Assembly: GCF_001552595.1 (NCBI RefSeq) | Contig: NZ_BCRM01000003.1 | Location: 124,001 to 188,000 of the forward strand | Direction of reading: 5' to 3' | Length of the DNA: 64,000 nt | Origin: Rhodococcus erythropolis NBRC 15567 | GTDB taxonomy: Bacteria > Actinomycetota > Actinomycetes > Mycobacteriales > Mycobacteriaceae | Part shown: one piece after another, positions 25,126-34,447 of the stretch | Layout of the letters: every line of letters begins with the position of its first letter | Numbering within the stretch: the first letter of the stretch is position 1 | Notes under the pieces: generated by a model | What the model saw: only the letters and a program-made list of their open reading frames with translations | What the model was told of the DNA's origin: nothing | The model's database searches: none | Made by a program: the position numbers and the translations under genes

Positions 25126-26219
25126 ATACACGAAAAGCCGTCACGGCCATGCTGGTCGTGACCCTGGCGATTGCACTCCCCGGTTGGTACATCTTCGGAC
25201 GAACGGATCAGTCCAAGACCGTCTACGCCGATTTCAGCTACGTCGGCGGAATCTACGAGGGAAGCAAGGTCACCGTCCTCGGAGTCGGCGTCGGGACGGT
25301 CACGTCGGTGGAACCTCGCGGAACTTCTGTTCGAGTAGCGATGTCGATGCCCAACTCCGTGGACCTGCCCGCCGACGCCTCGGCCTATGTCCTTAATCCA
25401 TCGGTGATCAGCGATCGCCACATCGAACTCGGCCCGGCTTACACCGGCGGAGAGACGCTGAAAGACGGCGACCAGATTCCGATCGAACGTGCCCACTCCC
25501 CCATAGATTTCGACGGCTTGATGGGAAGCGTCAGCACTTTGGCCGACGCATTTGCCGGGGATGGGGGCAATCTCGGCGATCTCGTGAGCCGCGGCGCTGC
25601 CGGATGGCAGGGTCAGGGCGATCAATTCAACACCGCAATTCGCAACCTCAGCACGGCAACCGGAGTTGTCGGCGCTCGGTCGGAAGACATCGGTGCCCTT
25701 GTCGACAATCTCAACACCTTGATGAATGCTCTGGACGCACGGCAGGTCAGCCTCGACGAACTTGTCGGTGACCTCGGCACATTGGGCGATCAGTGGGCGA
25801 ACCAGAGCATGGACATCTCACAGCCTCTGCAGGATCTGCAGGTGGTCTTCGACCAGTTGAACAGTTTCATGACAACTCACGGCGATGATGTCGGTGCCAT
25901 AGCCGACAACGTGCGAGTTCTCGGTGACACTCTGGCTGCCAAAGAACCCGGCCTCGCCGAGTTCATGGACCTGGTGCCGTTGATGATGCAGAACCTCTCC
26001 CAGACAATCGGTCCTGATCAGCGCGGGCGCATTCGGCTCAACGTCTCGACTGCATTGACTCAGTTCGCGGTTGCGAAACCGCTGTGCGACACCTACAAGT
26101 TGCCGATCTGTACCGGAGCCGGGTTCACGAATCCGATTTCCTTCCCCCTCAGCACTTCTGATCCGCTCGGAATCGCCTCCGCGATTTCCGGCGGAGCCGT
26201 CCCCGGAGGTGGCAATTGA
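25122..26219 (+). CDS. mce4D: Mce4D sterol-import protein
   Basis: A 365-residue MCE protein. N-terminal membrane helix VTAMLVVTLAIALPGWYIFG (about 7-26), MCE domain about 35-115 (FSYVGGIYEGSKVTVLGVGV), then long helices (LSTATGVVGARSEDIGALVD). The M. tuberculosis counterpart is often longer with a proline-rich tail, which is absent here. The GTG start at 25122 overlaps the mce4C stop by 4 bp. Role as for the other Mce4 subunits. Confidence 0.92.
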   Translation: MNTRKAVTAMLVVTLAIALPGWYIFGRTDQSKTVYADFSYVGGIYEGSKVTVLGVGVGTVTSVEPRGTSVRVAMSMPNSVDLPADASAYVLNPSVISDRHIELGPAYTGGETLKDGDQIPIERAHSPIDFDGLMGSVSTLADAFAGDGGNLGDLVSRGAAGWQGQGDQFNTAIRNLSTATGVVGARSEDIGALVDNLNTLMNALDARQVSLDELVGDLGTLGDQWANQSMDISQPLQDLQVVFDQLNSFMTTHGDDVGAIADNVRVLGDTLAAKEPGLAEFMDLVPLMMQNLSQTIGPDQRGRIRLNVSTALTQFAVAKPLCDTYKLPICTGAGFTNPISFPLSTSDPLGIASAISGGAVPGGGN

Positions 26220-27280
26220 CGCGGCAATCGGTTCGAATAGTCGCCGGTATCGTGATCATCGGTGTGGGTTCTGCGGCCGTGTTCGCCTTCGGCGGCTGTA
26301 GCGCAGGCATTCAAGACCTACCCCTGGGTCGTTCGGCCGACGGTGATGCGTACAACGTGGCGCTGCAGCTGGCCGGCGCCGACGGCCTGGTGTTGGGGGC
26401 AGACGTCCGCAGCGGCCAGAAAGTCATCGGTCGAGTATCCGCGCTGTCCGCCGACGTCGTCGGAGCCGATGTGACACTGAGTCTGGACGCCGCGACGCCG
26501 TTGCCGGACAACGTCGAAGCATCCGTCGAACTCCCGTCCGCACTGGGCAACCCGTTCATCAGACTATTGGTGCCGGAGGTTCCGTCCGGCTCGATGCTCA
26601 GCGACGGCGACACAATTCCGGAGTCTCGCACCGAGATCGGTCCGCAAGTCGAAAGTGCGCTTGCCACGCTCGGTACGGTTCTGACCGGAAGCGGCATCGA
26701 TCAACTCGATACCGTGGTGCGCGAGCTGAACACCGCGTTTTCCGGGCGCTCCGGTGAAGTTCGTTCTCTGACCGACACCCTGACCTCGCTCATGGCAGAG
26801 GCAAGCAGTCACCGCAGCGAGTTCGACGAGGCCGTCGACCTCGCTGCCCGGGTCTCCTCCCAACTGGCCGGCCAACGCGACGTCGTCGACAACTACCTCG
26901 ATTCCGTTCCACAGGTGGTGTCGATTCTCGTGGGACAGAAGGATCAGATTGCAGGCCTGTTGAACTCGACCGTTCAGCTCGCCACCAACGCAAACACCAT
27001 CCTCGACTCGTCACCCGACGGCCTCGACGCGATGCTGCACGATGCGTCGACCGTTGTCGGGACTCTGGATTCGTTCAATTCGGAGATCGGTCAGACACTG
27101 GCGAATATGAACGGACTGCTCGAGAACTTCACCAGTGCAGTCCAAGGTGACTACCTCGTTTTCGACGGCGCCCTGGATATTCCGGGAACGATCGACAAGC
27201 TCTGGAGCGGCGGGATGGCCGGTCAATCGATCGCACCGGCGGGAACTCTCACCGATCTACTTCAGGGAGGTCTGCGTTGA
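26216..27280 (+). CDS. mce4E: Mce4E lipoprotein (LprN-like)
   Basis: A 354-residue MCE protein with a lipoprotein signal: hydrophobic helix IVAGIVIIGVGSAAVFAFGG and lipobox FGGC with acylated Cys28. The MCE domain covers about 45-125 (GADGLVLGADVRSGQKVIG). The E subunit of mce operons is characteristically the lipoprotein (LprN in M. tuberculosis mce4), anchoring the complex to the membrane. Unusually it uses a TTG start at 26216, overlapping the mce4D stop (TTGA). Confidence 0.92.
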   Translation: MTRQSVRIVAGIVIIGVGSAAVFAFGGCSAGIQDLPLGRSADGDAYNVALQLAGADGLVLGADVRSGQKVIGRVSALSADVVGADVTLSLDAATPLPDNVEASVELPSALGNPFIRLLVPEVPSGSMLSDGDTIPESRTEIGPQVESALATLGTVLTGSGIDQLDTVVRELNTAFSGRSGEVRSLTDTLTSLMAEASSHRSEFDEAVDLAARVSSQLAGQRDVVDNYLDSVPQVVSILVGQKDQIAGLLNSTVQLATNANTILDSSPDGLDAMLHDASTVVGTLDSFNSEIGQTLANMNGLLENFTSAVQGDYLVFDGALDIPGTIDKLWSGGMAGQSIAPAGTLTDLLQGGLR

Positions 27281-28497
27281 GTCGCCTTGCGCTTGTTCAA
27301 CTTGTCCTGTTCGCTCTGATCGCTGCTGTGGTAATCCCTTTCGGAATCGTCTACGTGGTCGGCCCTCAGGGTTTCGGTGGCCAAATCCGGCTGCACGCCA
27401 ACATGTCCGACGCCTTCGGGCTGACCAAGGGCACGGTCGTCACGTATCGCGGCGTACAGGTGGGGAAAGTGAGTGAAGTCGAACTCGACGCAGGCACCCG
27501 CTCGGCTCGGGTGGAACTCTCACTCAACGACAACGCCGAGATACCTACCGACAGCGTCGCCAAGGTGACGATGGGGACCGCAGCCGGAATTCAGAATGTC
27601 GACATCTATCCCAACACAGACCACGGCCCGTATCTTCGGGACGGCGACGAAATCGCCATGCCCGCGGATCAGCAACCGGTCCAGATGAGCCAGTTGATGC
27701 TTCAGGCGTCCGGTGTCCTGGAAGGGATTGATCCGCAAGCGATCAGCGACATCGGGACCGAACTGGGAAATTCGTTCAACGGGCTCGGCCCGAGCTTGGC
27801 GACGATGATCGACAACGGTGGGACCATGTCCGCGCAGTTGAACGACCAGTCGACCGAACTCGCCGCGCTGCTGTCGCGAACCTCCACGTTGGTGGACTCC
27901 ATGGCGACACAATCGGATTCGTTAGTCCGAGGAATGGCAGCTGCCAAGAACTTCACCGAACAACTCGAATCCAACGCTCCGGTGCTGATCTACCTCACCG
28001 ATCATTCGCCCGCCGCCCTGAACAGCGCTCAACAGTTGTTCGACAAGTACCACAACACTTTCGGAGCGGTCCTGGCCAATCTCGTCACTGTCGCACCGAT
28101 CATCTCCGACCGCACAGACGCCCTCGAAACCGGACTTGTCACGATTCCTGAAGGTCTCGCCAAACTGGCATCCATCGTCAAAGGCGATCGCGCCGACTTT
28201 GCCTTGGTTGCCACACAGGGGCCGGTCTGTAACTACGACACCCCTAGGCGTGAGGTCGGCGATCTGTCTCCCACCAGTCCAAGTCTGGCGATGTACTGTC
28301 CCCCCTCCGACGACCTCGTCCAACGCGGAGCACAGAATGCTCCCCGCCCGAACGACCTCGGATTGCAGAACTCGACGGTCCCCGGTACGCCGATCGGACC
28401 GCCCGTCGTCGCAGATCCGATTCTCGTCCCGACCGGAGTCGAAGCCCTGAACTACTGGAGATTGATGTTGGAAGGACTGGGAAATGGCACACGGTGA
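27277..28497 (+). CDS. mce4F: Mce4F sterol-import protein
   Basis: A 406-residue MCE protein with N-terminal helix LALVQLVLFALIAAVVIPFGIVYVVG read in two parts (about 3-28), MCE domain about 38-118 (NMSDAFGLTKGTVVTYRGVQ), then helical and proline-rich sections (CPPSDDLVQRGAQNAPRPND). It starts with TTG at 27277 in a TTGA overlap with mce4E. Its end overlaps the following mas gene by 14 bp. Completes the mce4A-F set. Confidence 0.92.
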   Translation: MSRLALVQLVLFALIAAVVIPFGIVYVVGPQGFGGQIRLHANMSDAFGLTKGTVVTYRGVQVGKVSEVELDAGTRSARVELSLNDNAEIPTDSVAKVTMGTAAGIQNVDIYPNTDHGPYLRDGDEIAMPADQQPVQMSQLMLQASGVLEGIDPQAISDIGTELGNSFNGLGPSLATMIDNGGTMSAQLNDQSTELAALLSRTSTLVDSMATQSDSLVRGMAAAKNFTEQLESNAPVLIYLTDHSPAALNSAQQLFDKYHNTFGAVLANLVTVAPIISDRTDALETGLVTIPEGLAKLASIVKGDRADFALVATQGPVCNYDTPRREVGDLSPTSPSLAMYCPPSDDLVQRGAQNAPRPNDLGLQNSTVPGTPIGPPVVADPILVPTGVEALNYWRLMLEGLGNGTR

Positions 28498-29041
28498 CAA
28501 CGCACTACTCGACGAGGCTGAAGCCGAGGTGGCCGAACATCCGACTTCTCCGTCGCTACTTCGCCGCCTCAAGGAGCCACGCAACGCACTGATCTCACTC
28601 ATAGCGGTAGCGCTGGTCGCAGCATTGGTGGTGCTCGGATTCCAGATGTACTCGGCGAATCAGGAAGACACGCTGCGGCAGGAGGCTTTGGACACCGCGC
28701 GGGATTACTCGACCATCATGTCCTCCTTCGACTATCAGAACCTCGATGCCAACAAAGACAGCATCGCCTCGATGTCGACCGACGAGTTTGCCGGCACCTA
28801 CCGAACGATGGTCGATTCACTGCGCGAAGTCGTCGCCGGGGGGCAAGGCCAGGCGAGCGCAACGGCGACAGACGTCGGCATCGAATCGCTGGACAATTCG
28901 TCGGCCAAGGTGCTCGTGTTCGTCGACCAACAAGCCAAGAATGTCGCAGCGCCAGAGGGAAACACACAGAAGTACCGCATGGTCGTGTCCCTGGTCCGCT
29001 CGGACGACCGGTGGCTCGTGAGCAACGTCGAGACCAAGTAA
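28484..29041 (+). CDS. mas4A: Mce-associated membrane protein (Mas/Mam4)
   Basis: A 185-residue protein with a short cytosolic N terminus, one membrane helix (LISLIAVALVAALVVLGFQM, about 35-54) and a periplasmic domain resembling the NTF2-like domain of Mce-associated proteins (TARDYSTIMSSFDYQN, then SSAKVLVFVDQQAKN and RMVVSLVRSDDRWLVSNVE). Mas/Mam proteins stabilise Mce complexes. ATG 28484 lies 14 bp inside the end of mce4F. M. tuberculosis has two such genes after mce4F; only one is present here. Confidence 0.87.
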   Translation: MAHGDNALLDEAEAEVAEHPTSPSLLRRLKEPRNALISLIAVALVAALVVLGFQMYSANQEDTLRQEALDTARDYSTIMSSFDYQNLDANKDSIASMSTDEFAGTYRTMVDSLREVVAGGQGQASATATDVGIESLDNSSAKVLVFVDQQAKNVAAPEGNTQKYRMVVSLVRSDDRWLVSNVETK

Positions 29042-29065
29042 CTCACCACGAGCGGAGGAAGATCC

Positions 29066-29971
29066 ATGCCCACTCACTACCTGGATTCGGAAAAGTCCGA
29101 GTCGTCTCTTCGGACCGATCAGACACGCATCACCATCACGGCGGAGCGTAGGCGGTGGGCACGTAAACCCGCACACATCACCGACGCACTCGATTTCTGG
29201 TCGTTCGCCGGAGCCGCTGCCAACGTCATCCTGCAACTCGGTTGGCCCGAGGTGGCGTACGGCGTCATGGAGAGCAAGGTCGAATCTGGTGCTCTGACAG
29301 CGCATCCGTGGAAGCGCGCACGAACCACAACGCAGTACCTGACGGTCGCGATCCTGGGCAACGAGGAAGAGCGAAAGGCCTACCGCGAGGCTGTGAATTC
29401 GGTACACCGACATGTGAAGTCGGATGCGAACAGCCCGGTCAAGTACAACGCCTTCAATCGCGAACTCCAATTATGGGTTGCTGCTTGCCTGTTCATCGGT
29501 TTCGAAGACAGTCATCAGTTGTTGCACGGCAAGATGTCGGAAGAACAGGCGGAGTCGTTCTATCAGTCCGCATCAACTTTGGGAACGACACTGCAGGTCA
29601 CCGAAGAGATGTGGCCGGCCACACGCGCAGACTTCGAGCGCTACTGGAACCTCGGTTGCGAACGCGTCGTCATCGACGAACGCACCAAGCAGTATCTGAT
29701 CGACCTGGTCAATCTACAGATGATCGCTTGGCCGATACGCTTGGTGTTCCGAAACTTGTTGCGGTTCCTGACGGTCGGATTCCTTCCACCGGTCTACCGC
29801 GACCAACTCGACCTCGAGTGGACCGAAGACGACCGCCGCCGGTTCGAACACCTCTTCATTTTCGTGTCGTTCGTCAACAGGTTCATTCCACGCTCCGTTC
29901 GTCAGGCCGGCAACACCATTCAGATGCGCGACATCCGTCGTCGGATCAAGGCGAGCAAGAATCTCGTCTGA
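29066..29971 (+). CDS. MpaB/latex-clearing-like oxygenase-family protein (DUF2236)
   Basis: A 301-residue helical protein of the DUF2236 family (MpaB/Lcp-like; several members are heme b proteins). Landmarks: AHITDALDFWSFAGAAANVILQ read in parts, HPWKRARTTTQYLTVAILG, and FNRELQLWVAACLFIGFEDS about residue 130-149. The His in LTAHPWKR and the basic Arg-Thr-Thr segment are typical; a heme ligand cannot be fixed by eye. ATG 29066 has GGAGGA 7 nt upstream, 24 bp after mas4A on the same strand, so it probably belongs to the mce4 operon. An oxidoreductase role on sterol or lipid cargo is speculation. Confidence 0.75.
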   Translation: MPTHYLDSEKSESSLRTDQTRITITAERRRWARKPAHITDALDFWSFAGAAANVILQLGWPEVAYGVMESKVESGALTAHPWKRARTTTQYLTVAILGNEEERKAYREAVNSVHRHVKSDANSPVKYNAFNRELQLWVAACLFIGFEDSHQLLHGKMSEEQAESFYQSASTLGTTLQVTEEMWPATRADFERYWNLGCERVVIDERTKQYLIDLVNLQMIAWPIRLVFRNLLRFLTVGFLPPVYRDQLDLEWTEDDRRRFEHLFIFVSFVNRFIPRSVRQAGNTIQMRDIRRRIKASKNLV

Positions 29972-30145
29972 GCCAGCAGCGCGTAATTCGTTTTCAATTC
30001 TGCTGCCCCACAGGTAAATCGGGGCGGTCGGTCGACAACAAATCGCGGTTCGACACAGCTTCCTGTGTGACCAGAACTGGGGCCGGAAAATCGACAAAAC
30101 CGGCCGATCGAGCGCCACATACCGACGCCATCAAGACGCTTTTTC

Positions 30146-30161
30146 AGTGACTTGCATCACA
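30146..30161. promoter_or_regulatory. CRP/GlxR-type site upstream of rpf
   Basis: AGTGA-CTTGCA-TCACA matches TGTGA-N6-TCACA at nine of ten specified positions and lies about 285 bp before the rpf start. CRP (Rv3676) is known to control rpfA in M. tuberculosis, which makes the assignment plausible. Confidence 0.65.
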
Positions 30162-30305
30162 CTTTATCTCGATTATGTAACGCCGAGCGAGGTGGCATAT
30201 CGCCACGCGACCTGGGAAAACACTCTTTGATGCATTTCTGTTGCACAAACATGCGTCGACACGCCGACCCGTGACCAATCCGTAATCATCTCTTATGGTT
30301 GGTGA

Positions 30306-30779
<474 letters not shown>

Positions 30780-30799
30780 GCCCAGCCCAAGTAGTGCGT

Positions 30800-30843
30800 C
30801 ACTGCCCGGTGTTCGTCGAGAATTCGACGGCCGCCGGGCAGTG
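30800..30843 (+). terminator. Hairpin terminator after rpf
   Basis: CACTGCCCGG (30800-30809) pairs with CCGGGCAGTG (30834-30843); an inner GTCGA-GAAT-TCGAC stem extends it. It lies 21 bp after the rpf stop and is followed by TTGT. Confidence 0.8.
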
Positions 30844-31140
30844 TTGTACACCGATACCTATTTCCCACCACCACTACTGTTGAAAGATGTTACAGCGGTG
30901 CGTGATCCGTCGGGATGACGCGGTGCGAGCGAGGTATATCGACTCGCCTTCCGATCCCCCATCATCCCGCGAAGAATTATCGACAACCTTTGGAGCATCC
31001 TTCTGAACCGGTTGCGAGAACTGACCGGCGCAGCCGTAGACGCGTACGGGATGGGCTCCTTGCGCACGTAGTGCTCCATAACCCCAGTTTAGCCGTCCAT
31101 CGATGCCGAAATGCTCGAATACGGCGATGCCTCGCGGCCC
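30844..31140. other. Gene-poor 297-bp gap
   Basis: Between the rpf terminator and the end of the Nudix gene. Short open frames exist on both strands, but none has a convincing ribosome site or recognisable protein. Nothing else was seen. Confidence 0.5.
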
Positions 31141-31641
31141 TCATGGTGCCCGAACAAACTGTTCCAGCGAACTCGGTGATCCATCCTTGACCAGGCGTGC
31201 AAACCGGTCGGGTAAATCGCGTGGCCCGAACACTTCTCGACCATTGTGTGACAGAAGGCGGTCAACGCTCCACCACTCGAAGTGCTCGACCAGCTCGGCG
31301 GCCAGCGCTTCGCGCCCCAACGACCCACAGGGCTCGAATGCGGCCGCCACCGGCACGAGGAAGTAGTCGTTGATCGCACCGTCCCAACCCGGCAATATCG
31401 TCGGATCATGGATCTCCTCATGCCACACATGGGTGGCGGCGCCGCAGTCACGCAAGCCGATCTCCTCGTCCAATTCGCGCGCGAGCGCCTCGGGCGGGGT
31501 TTCGTCTCCTTCCAAGCCTCCGCCCGGAGGACACCAGACCGTCAGCCCGCCCCCGGGTGCGATGTATCGGTAGAGCAGAAGACGAGACTGGTCGTCAACG
31601 ACCAACCCCCTGGCCGAATGCCTCAGACGCATGAGTGCCAC
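31141..31641 (-). CDS. Nudix hydrolase
   Basis: A 166-residue protein with a complete Nudix box at residues 41-62: G41-x5-E47-x7-R55-E56-x2-E59-E60-x-G62 (core LARELDEEIGL). The N-terminal strand RHSARGLVVDDQSRLLLYRY fits the family. Nudix enzymes hydrolyse nucleoside diphosphates linked to another group; the substrate here is unknown. The start at 31641 overlaps nothing upstream; the DUF1023 gene ends 14 bp away on the same strand, so the two may be cotranscribed. Confidence 0.85.
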   Translation of the reverse strand: MALMRLRHSARGLVVDDQSRLLLYRYIAPGGGLTVWCPPGGGLEGDETPPEALARELDEEIGLRDCGAATHVWHEEIHDPTILPGWDGAINDYFLVPVAAAFEPCGSLGREALAAELVEHFEWWSVDRLLSHNGREVFGPRDLPDRFARLVKDGSPSSLEQFVRAP

Positions 31642-31655
31642 TGTAAGTCAGCAGG

Positions 31656-33077
31656 TCAGGCCACAACGGCCAACTCCGGCAGTCCGGCAACCACAACCGC
31701 GAGGTTGTAACCCGACATCCGCAGTTCTCCGTTGTCCCCGGTTCTCGCGTACTCCGCATGACCGAAAGCCCGCTCGTGCTTGACACCGTCCGGGGTGATC
31801 CCCTCGGCCGTGGACAATCGGTGGAACTCGGTGCGCGTCGGATCGCCACCGAAACGGCCGAACCCCGCGATACTGTCGCCTTCCGCTTTCATGACGTAGA
31901 CGTGGCGGTCGGCGATACCGAGGTCCGACTCCACCTTGGCCCGCACGCCGGGTGAACCGTAGAACACCACGTCGTCGACCGCTGCGCTTGCCCCGCGTTG
32001 CAGCGCAAGAGAAGTCGCAAGCGATCCGTAGGAGTGACCCAACGCGGTGATATGGACTCGGTCGTTGACCGACGCAGCACGAAGACCGTGAAAGAAGCTA
32101 CCCAATGCGTCGGCGGCTATGCCTGCCTTGGACGATCGACTTACGTCGAAGCTGGCCCGACCGATGTCGAACTTTCCCGGCCCGATCACCTGTGGCGCGT
32201 CGTATCCGATCCAGGCGATGGTGGCCACGCTTTCCTTTCGGCCGGCCAGTTCGAGTTGGCGCATCGCCTCGGCTCGTAATCGTGTTGCCTCGCCGACCAT
32301 TCCGCGCATCGAGTCCTTGACGTTGGTGTTCAATCCGGGAATCGTCACGGAGATGTGATCCGCTGTGTCCGGATCACCGATCGCGATTGCCGCGAAGCCG
32401 CGTTCACCCGAGCGCATGTCCATGAGCAGTAACCGTCGACAAGGTTCGGCGCGAAACAACTCGTCGAGCGCGTCCAGATCCTCGAGTTTGCGTTCGGCGT
32501 ACCACTGGCCCGCCCCTGTGTTACTCAGTCTGCCGCCGAAGAACTCACGGTGGAGTTCTTGCGAGATTCGGACTGAATCATCTTGCAGCCGTGCTCGTTC
32601 CGATTGAATTCGATCGAGATTGGCAGGACTGCGAACCGCAGAAGGAATTCCATCGAGGTTGGCGATCAGGCCGGGTGCATGACGCAACATCTGACGCTGC
32701 CGATCAGGGCTGAACGCTCGCCACTCCTCCCCCACACGCACAGCTTTGTCACGGAGGTCGGTGCCGACCTGAGACCGCAGAGACAACGCATGATGAAGAT
32801 CCGCGCTGACCAGCAGTGCCTCACCGATCAGTTCTCGCACCGCGACCTCGAGCAACTGGGCATGCACGTGGAGCGGGTGACCGTCGGCGATGGGCGCAAC
32901 GGCAGAAACGGTTCCGTCCTGACGAATATGCAAGTCGTCGGCGACGGCCTCTTTGCGCAGCGTATCCAGCCGTCGCCGGATGTCGCGGACACGATGAGCG
33001 ACCAGAACGCCCTCCAGCCCAGCTGACAGCTGATCCAACGGTTCGACGTCCCATACGTCGATATCTGTGAGATCCAC
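31656..33077 (-). CDS. DUF1023 alpha/beta-hydrolase-fold protein
   Basis: A 473-residue actinobacterial protein. Residues about 1-200 are helical and reminiscent of the WXG-like N-terminal regions found with DUF1023; residues about 205-430 form an alpha/beta-hydrolase domain with nucleophile Ser349 in GHSYGS and preceding strands (HISVTIPGLNTNV, VATIAWIGYDAP). His near the end (KHERAFGHAEY) could complete the triad. The function is unknown; lipid or peptide hydrolysis is possible. No signal peptide is visible. It follows the DUF2277 gene by 5 bp and precedes Nudix by 14 bp, forming a three-gene minus-strand unit. Confidence 0.75.
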   Translation of the reverse strand: MDLTDIDVWDVEPLDQLSAGLEGVLVAHRVRDIRRRLDTLRKEAVADDLHIRQDGTVSAVAPIADGHPLHVHAQLLEVAVRELIGEALLVSADLHHALSLRSQVGTDLRDKAVRVGEEWRAFSPDRQRQMLRHAPGLIANLDGIPSAVRSPANLDRIQSERARLQDDSVRISQELHREFFGGRLSNTGAGQWYAERKLEDLDALDELFRAEPCRRLLLMDMRSGERGFAAIAIGDPDTADHISVTIPGLNTNVKDSMRGMVGEATRLRAEAMRQLELAGRKESVATIAWIGYDAPQVIGPGKFDIGRASFDVSRSSKAGIAADALGSFFHGLRAASVNDRVHITALGHSYGSLATSLALQRGASAAVDDVVFYGSPGVRAKVESDLGIADRHVYVMKAEGDSIAGFGRFGGDPTRTEFHRLSTAEGITPDGVKHERAFGHAEYARTGDNGELRMSGYNLAVVVAGLPELAVVA

Positions 33078-33082
33078 TCGGG

Positions 33083-33355
33083 TCAGGACGAACGAGCAGC
33101 GATCCGCGCCTGTACTTCCGGACGACGCAACGGCGGGACGGTCTGAGGTGGCTGTCTGCGAGGCGGCAATGCGCTGAGCAGGCGCGTCGTCGTTTCGGTC
33201 ACCTCACGCACCGCCTGTTCGAAGGCGTCTCGGTTCGCGTCGGACACCTTGGCTATTCCACTCACCTTACGTACGTATTGGCGAGAGGCGGCCTCGATCT
33301 CCTCGGGCGTAGCAGCGGGCTCGAGTCCACGAAGTTCAGTGATGTTTCGGCACAT
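33083..33355 (-). CDS. DUF2277 family protein
   Basis: A 90-residue protein matching the DUF2277 pattern: MCRNITELRGLEPAATPEEI at the start, then AASRQYVRKVSGIAKVSDAN and a TTRLLSALPPRR end. The longer frame to 33481 was rejected because family members begin at MCRN (ATG 33355). The fold is probably a small helical bundle and its function is unknown. It is the first gene of a minus-strand unit with DUF1023 and Nudix and is divergent from the BASS transporter. Confidence 0.8.
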   Translation of the reverse strand: MCRNITELRGLEPAATPEEIEAASRQYVRKVSGIAKVSDANRDAFEQAVREVTETTTRLLSALPPRRQPPQTVPPLRRPEVQARIAARSS

Positions 33356-33487
33356 AATTCGACGATAACCCTGCTCACCGACGCCGTCACGGTTCGATAC
33401 ACCAATGTATCCAAACTGCCACGCAGATCCGGGCATCACGGTAGTTTCAGTGAAATTCCCCCAGTGACTGGAAGTAGCCACTAACTC

Positions 33488-34366
33488 ATGGACTCTGCAC
33501 TCACCTCCGTCGGCCTACCCGCCGCACTCGCCATCATCATGTTCGGCCTCGGGCTTTCCCTGACGGTCGGAGATTTCGCCCGCGTGGCAAAAGCGCCGAA
33601 GGCCGTTTCGATCGCCCTGATCTGTCAGTTGTTGTTGCTCCCGGCCGCGGCCTTCGGATTGGTCACGTTGTTCGACCTCGACCCACTGCTCGCGGTCGGC
33701 ATGATGCTCCTCGCCGCATCACCGGGCGGCACGACGGCAAACCTGTTCAGCCATCTGTTCCGCGGCGATGTTGCTCTCAATGTGACACTGACTGCGGTCA
33801 ATTCGGTGATAGCGGTGGTCACTCTCCCCCTGATCACCAACTTCGCGTTGGGTTACTTCGAACCCGAGGACGCGGACGGCACTCTCGGGCTTCAGTTCAC
33901 GAAGGTGCTCCAGGTCTTTGCCGTCGTATTGATTCCTGTCGCCCTCGGAATGTGGGTTCGGTTGCGCTCGAGCGCCTTTGCCGAGCGGATGGACAAGCCC
34001 GTCCGCATCGGATCCGCGGTGGTTCTGGCACTGGTGATCGTCGGAACGGTTGTTTCCGAGCGCGAGAACATCGCGGACTATCTCGTCGACATCGGCGTCG
34101 TCGCTGCCTTGTTCTGCCTACTGAGCCTATCGATCGGTTACGTCGTTCCCCGGATATTCGGCATCGAGGATCGTCAGGCAATCGCCAGTTCCATGGAAAT
34201 CGGCATCCACAACAGCACGTTGGCGATCACCATCGCCGTCAGTCTCCTCGGCAACGTGCAATTGGCAGTGCCGGCTGCGGTGTACGGCGTTCTCATGTTC
34301 CCGCTCGCCGCTGCCTTCGGCGCAACGATCACCCGCAAGTCACGGACAATGGCCGAAATCGACTAA
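33488..34366 (+). CDS. Bile acid:sodium symporter (BASS/SBF) family transporter
   Basis: A 292-residue integral membrane protein with about nine to ten hydrophobic helices. Family landmarks: MFGLGLSLTVGDFARVAKAP, MMLLAASPGGTTANLFSHLF (a sodium-site region with SPGG) and SSMEIGIHNSTLAITIAVSL (the EIGIQN-type motif). BASS proteins move bile acids or other organic anions with Na+. A link to the steroid theme is attractive but unproven, because the family also carries pantoate and other acids. ATG 33488 is the first codon after the last stop; the ribosome site is weak. Monocistronic by context. Confidence 0.85.
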   Translation: MDSALTSVGLPAALAIIMFGLGLSLTVGDFARVAKAPKAVSIALICQLLLLPAAAFGLVTLFDLDPLLAVGMMLLAASPGGTTANLFSHLFRGDVALNVTLTAVNSVIAVVTLPLITNFALGYFEPEDADGTLGLQFTKVLQVFAVVLIPVALGMWVRLRSSAFAERMDKPVRIGSAVVLALVIVGTVVSERENIADYLVDIGVVAALFCLLSLSIGYVVPRIFGIEDRQAIASSMEIGIHNSTLAITIAVSLLGNVQLAVPAAVYGVLMFPLAAAFGATITRKSRTMAEID

Positions 34367-34447
34367 TATCAGGCGGTTTTCGATATAGGTGATCTGGTAT
34401 CGCCGACCCTACGATCGATACGGACTCAGACCGAAGGGTATCGAAAA

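Noticed and set aside
30915-31190. Small plus-strand ORF after rpf
   Set aside because: No ribosome site, no recognisable protein, and it overlaps the end of the Nudix gene in the opposite direction.
34367-34447. IdeR/DtxR iron box before the siderophore-binding lipoprotein
   Set aside because: No TTAGG-N-AGCCTAA-like 19-mer could be recognised in the 81-bp gap.
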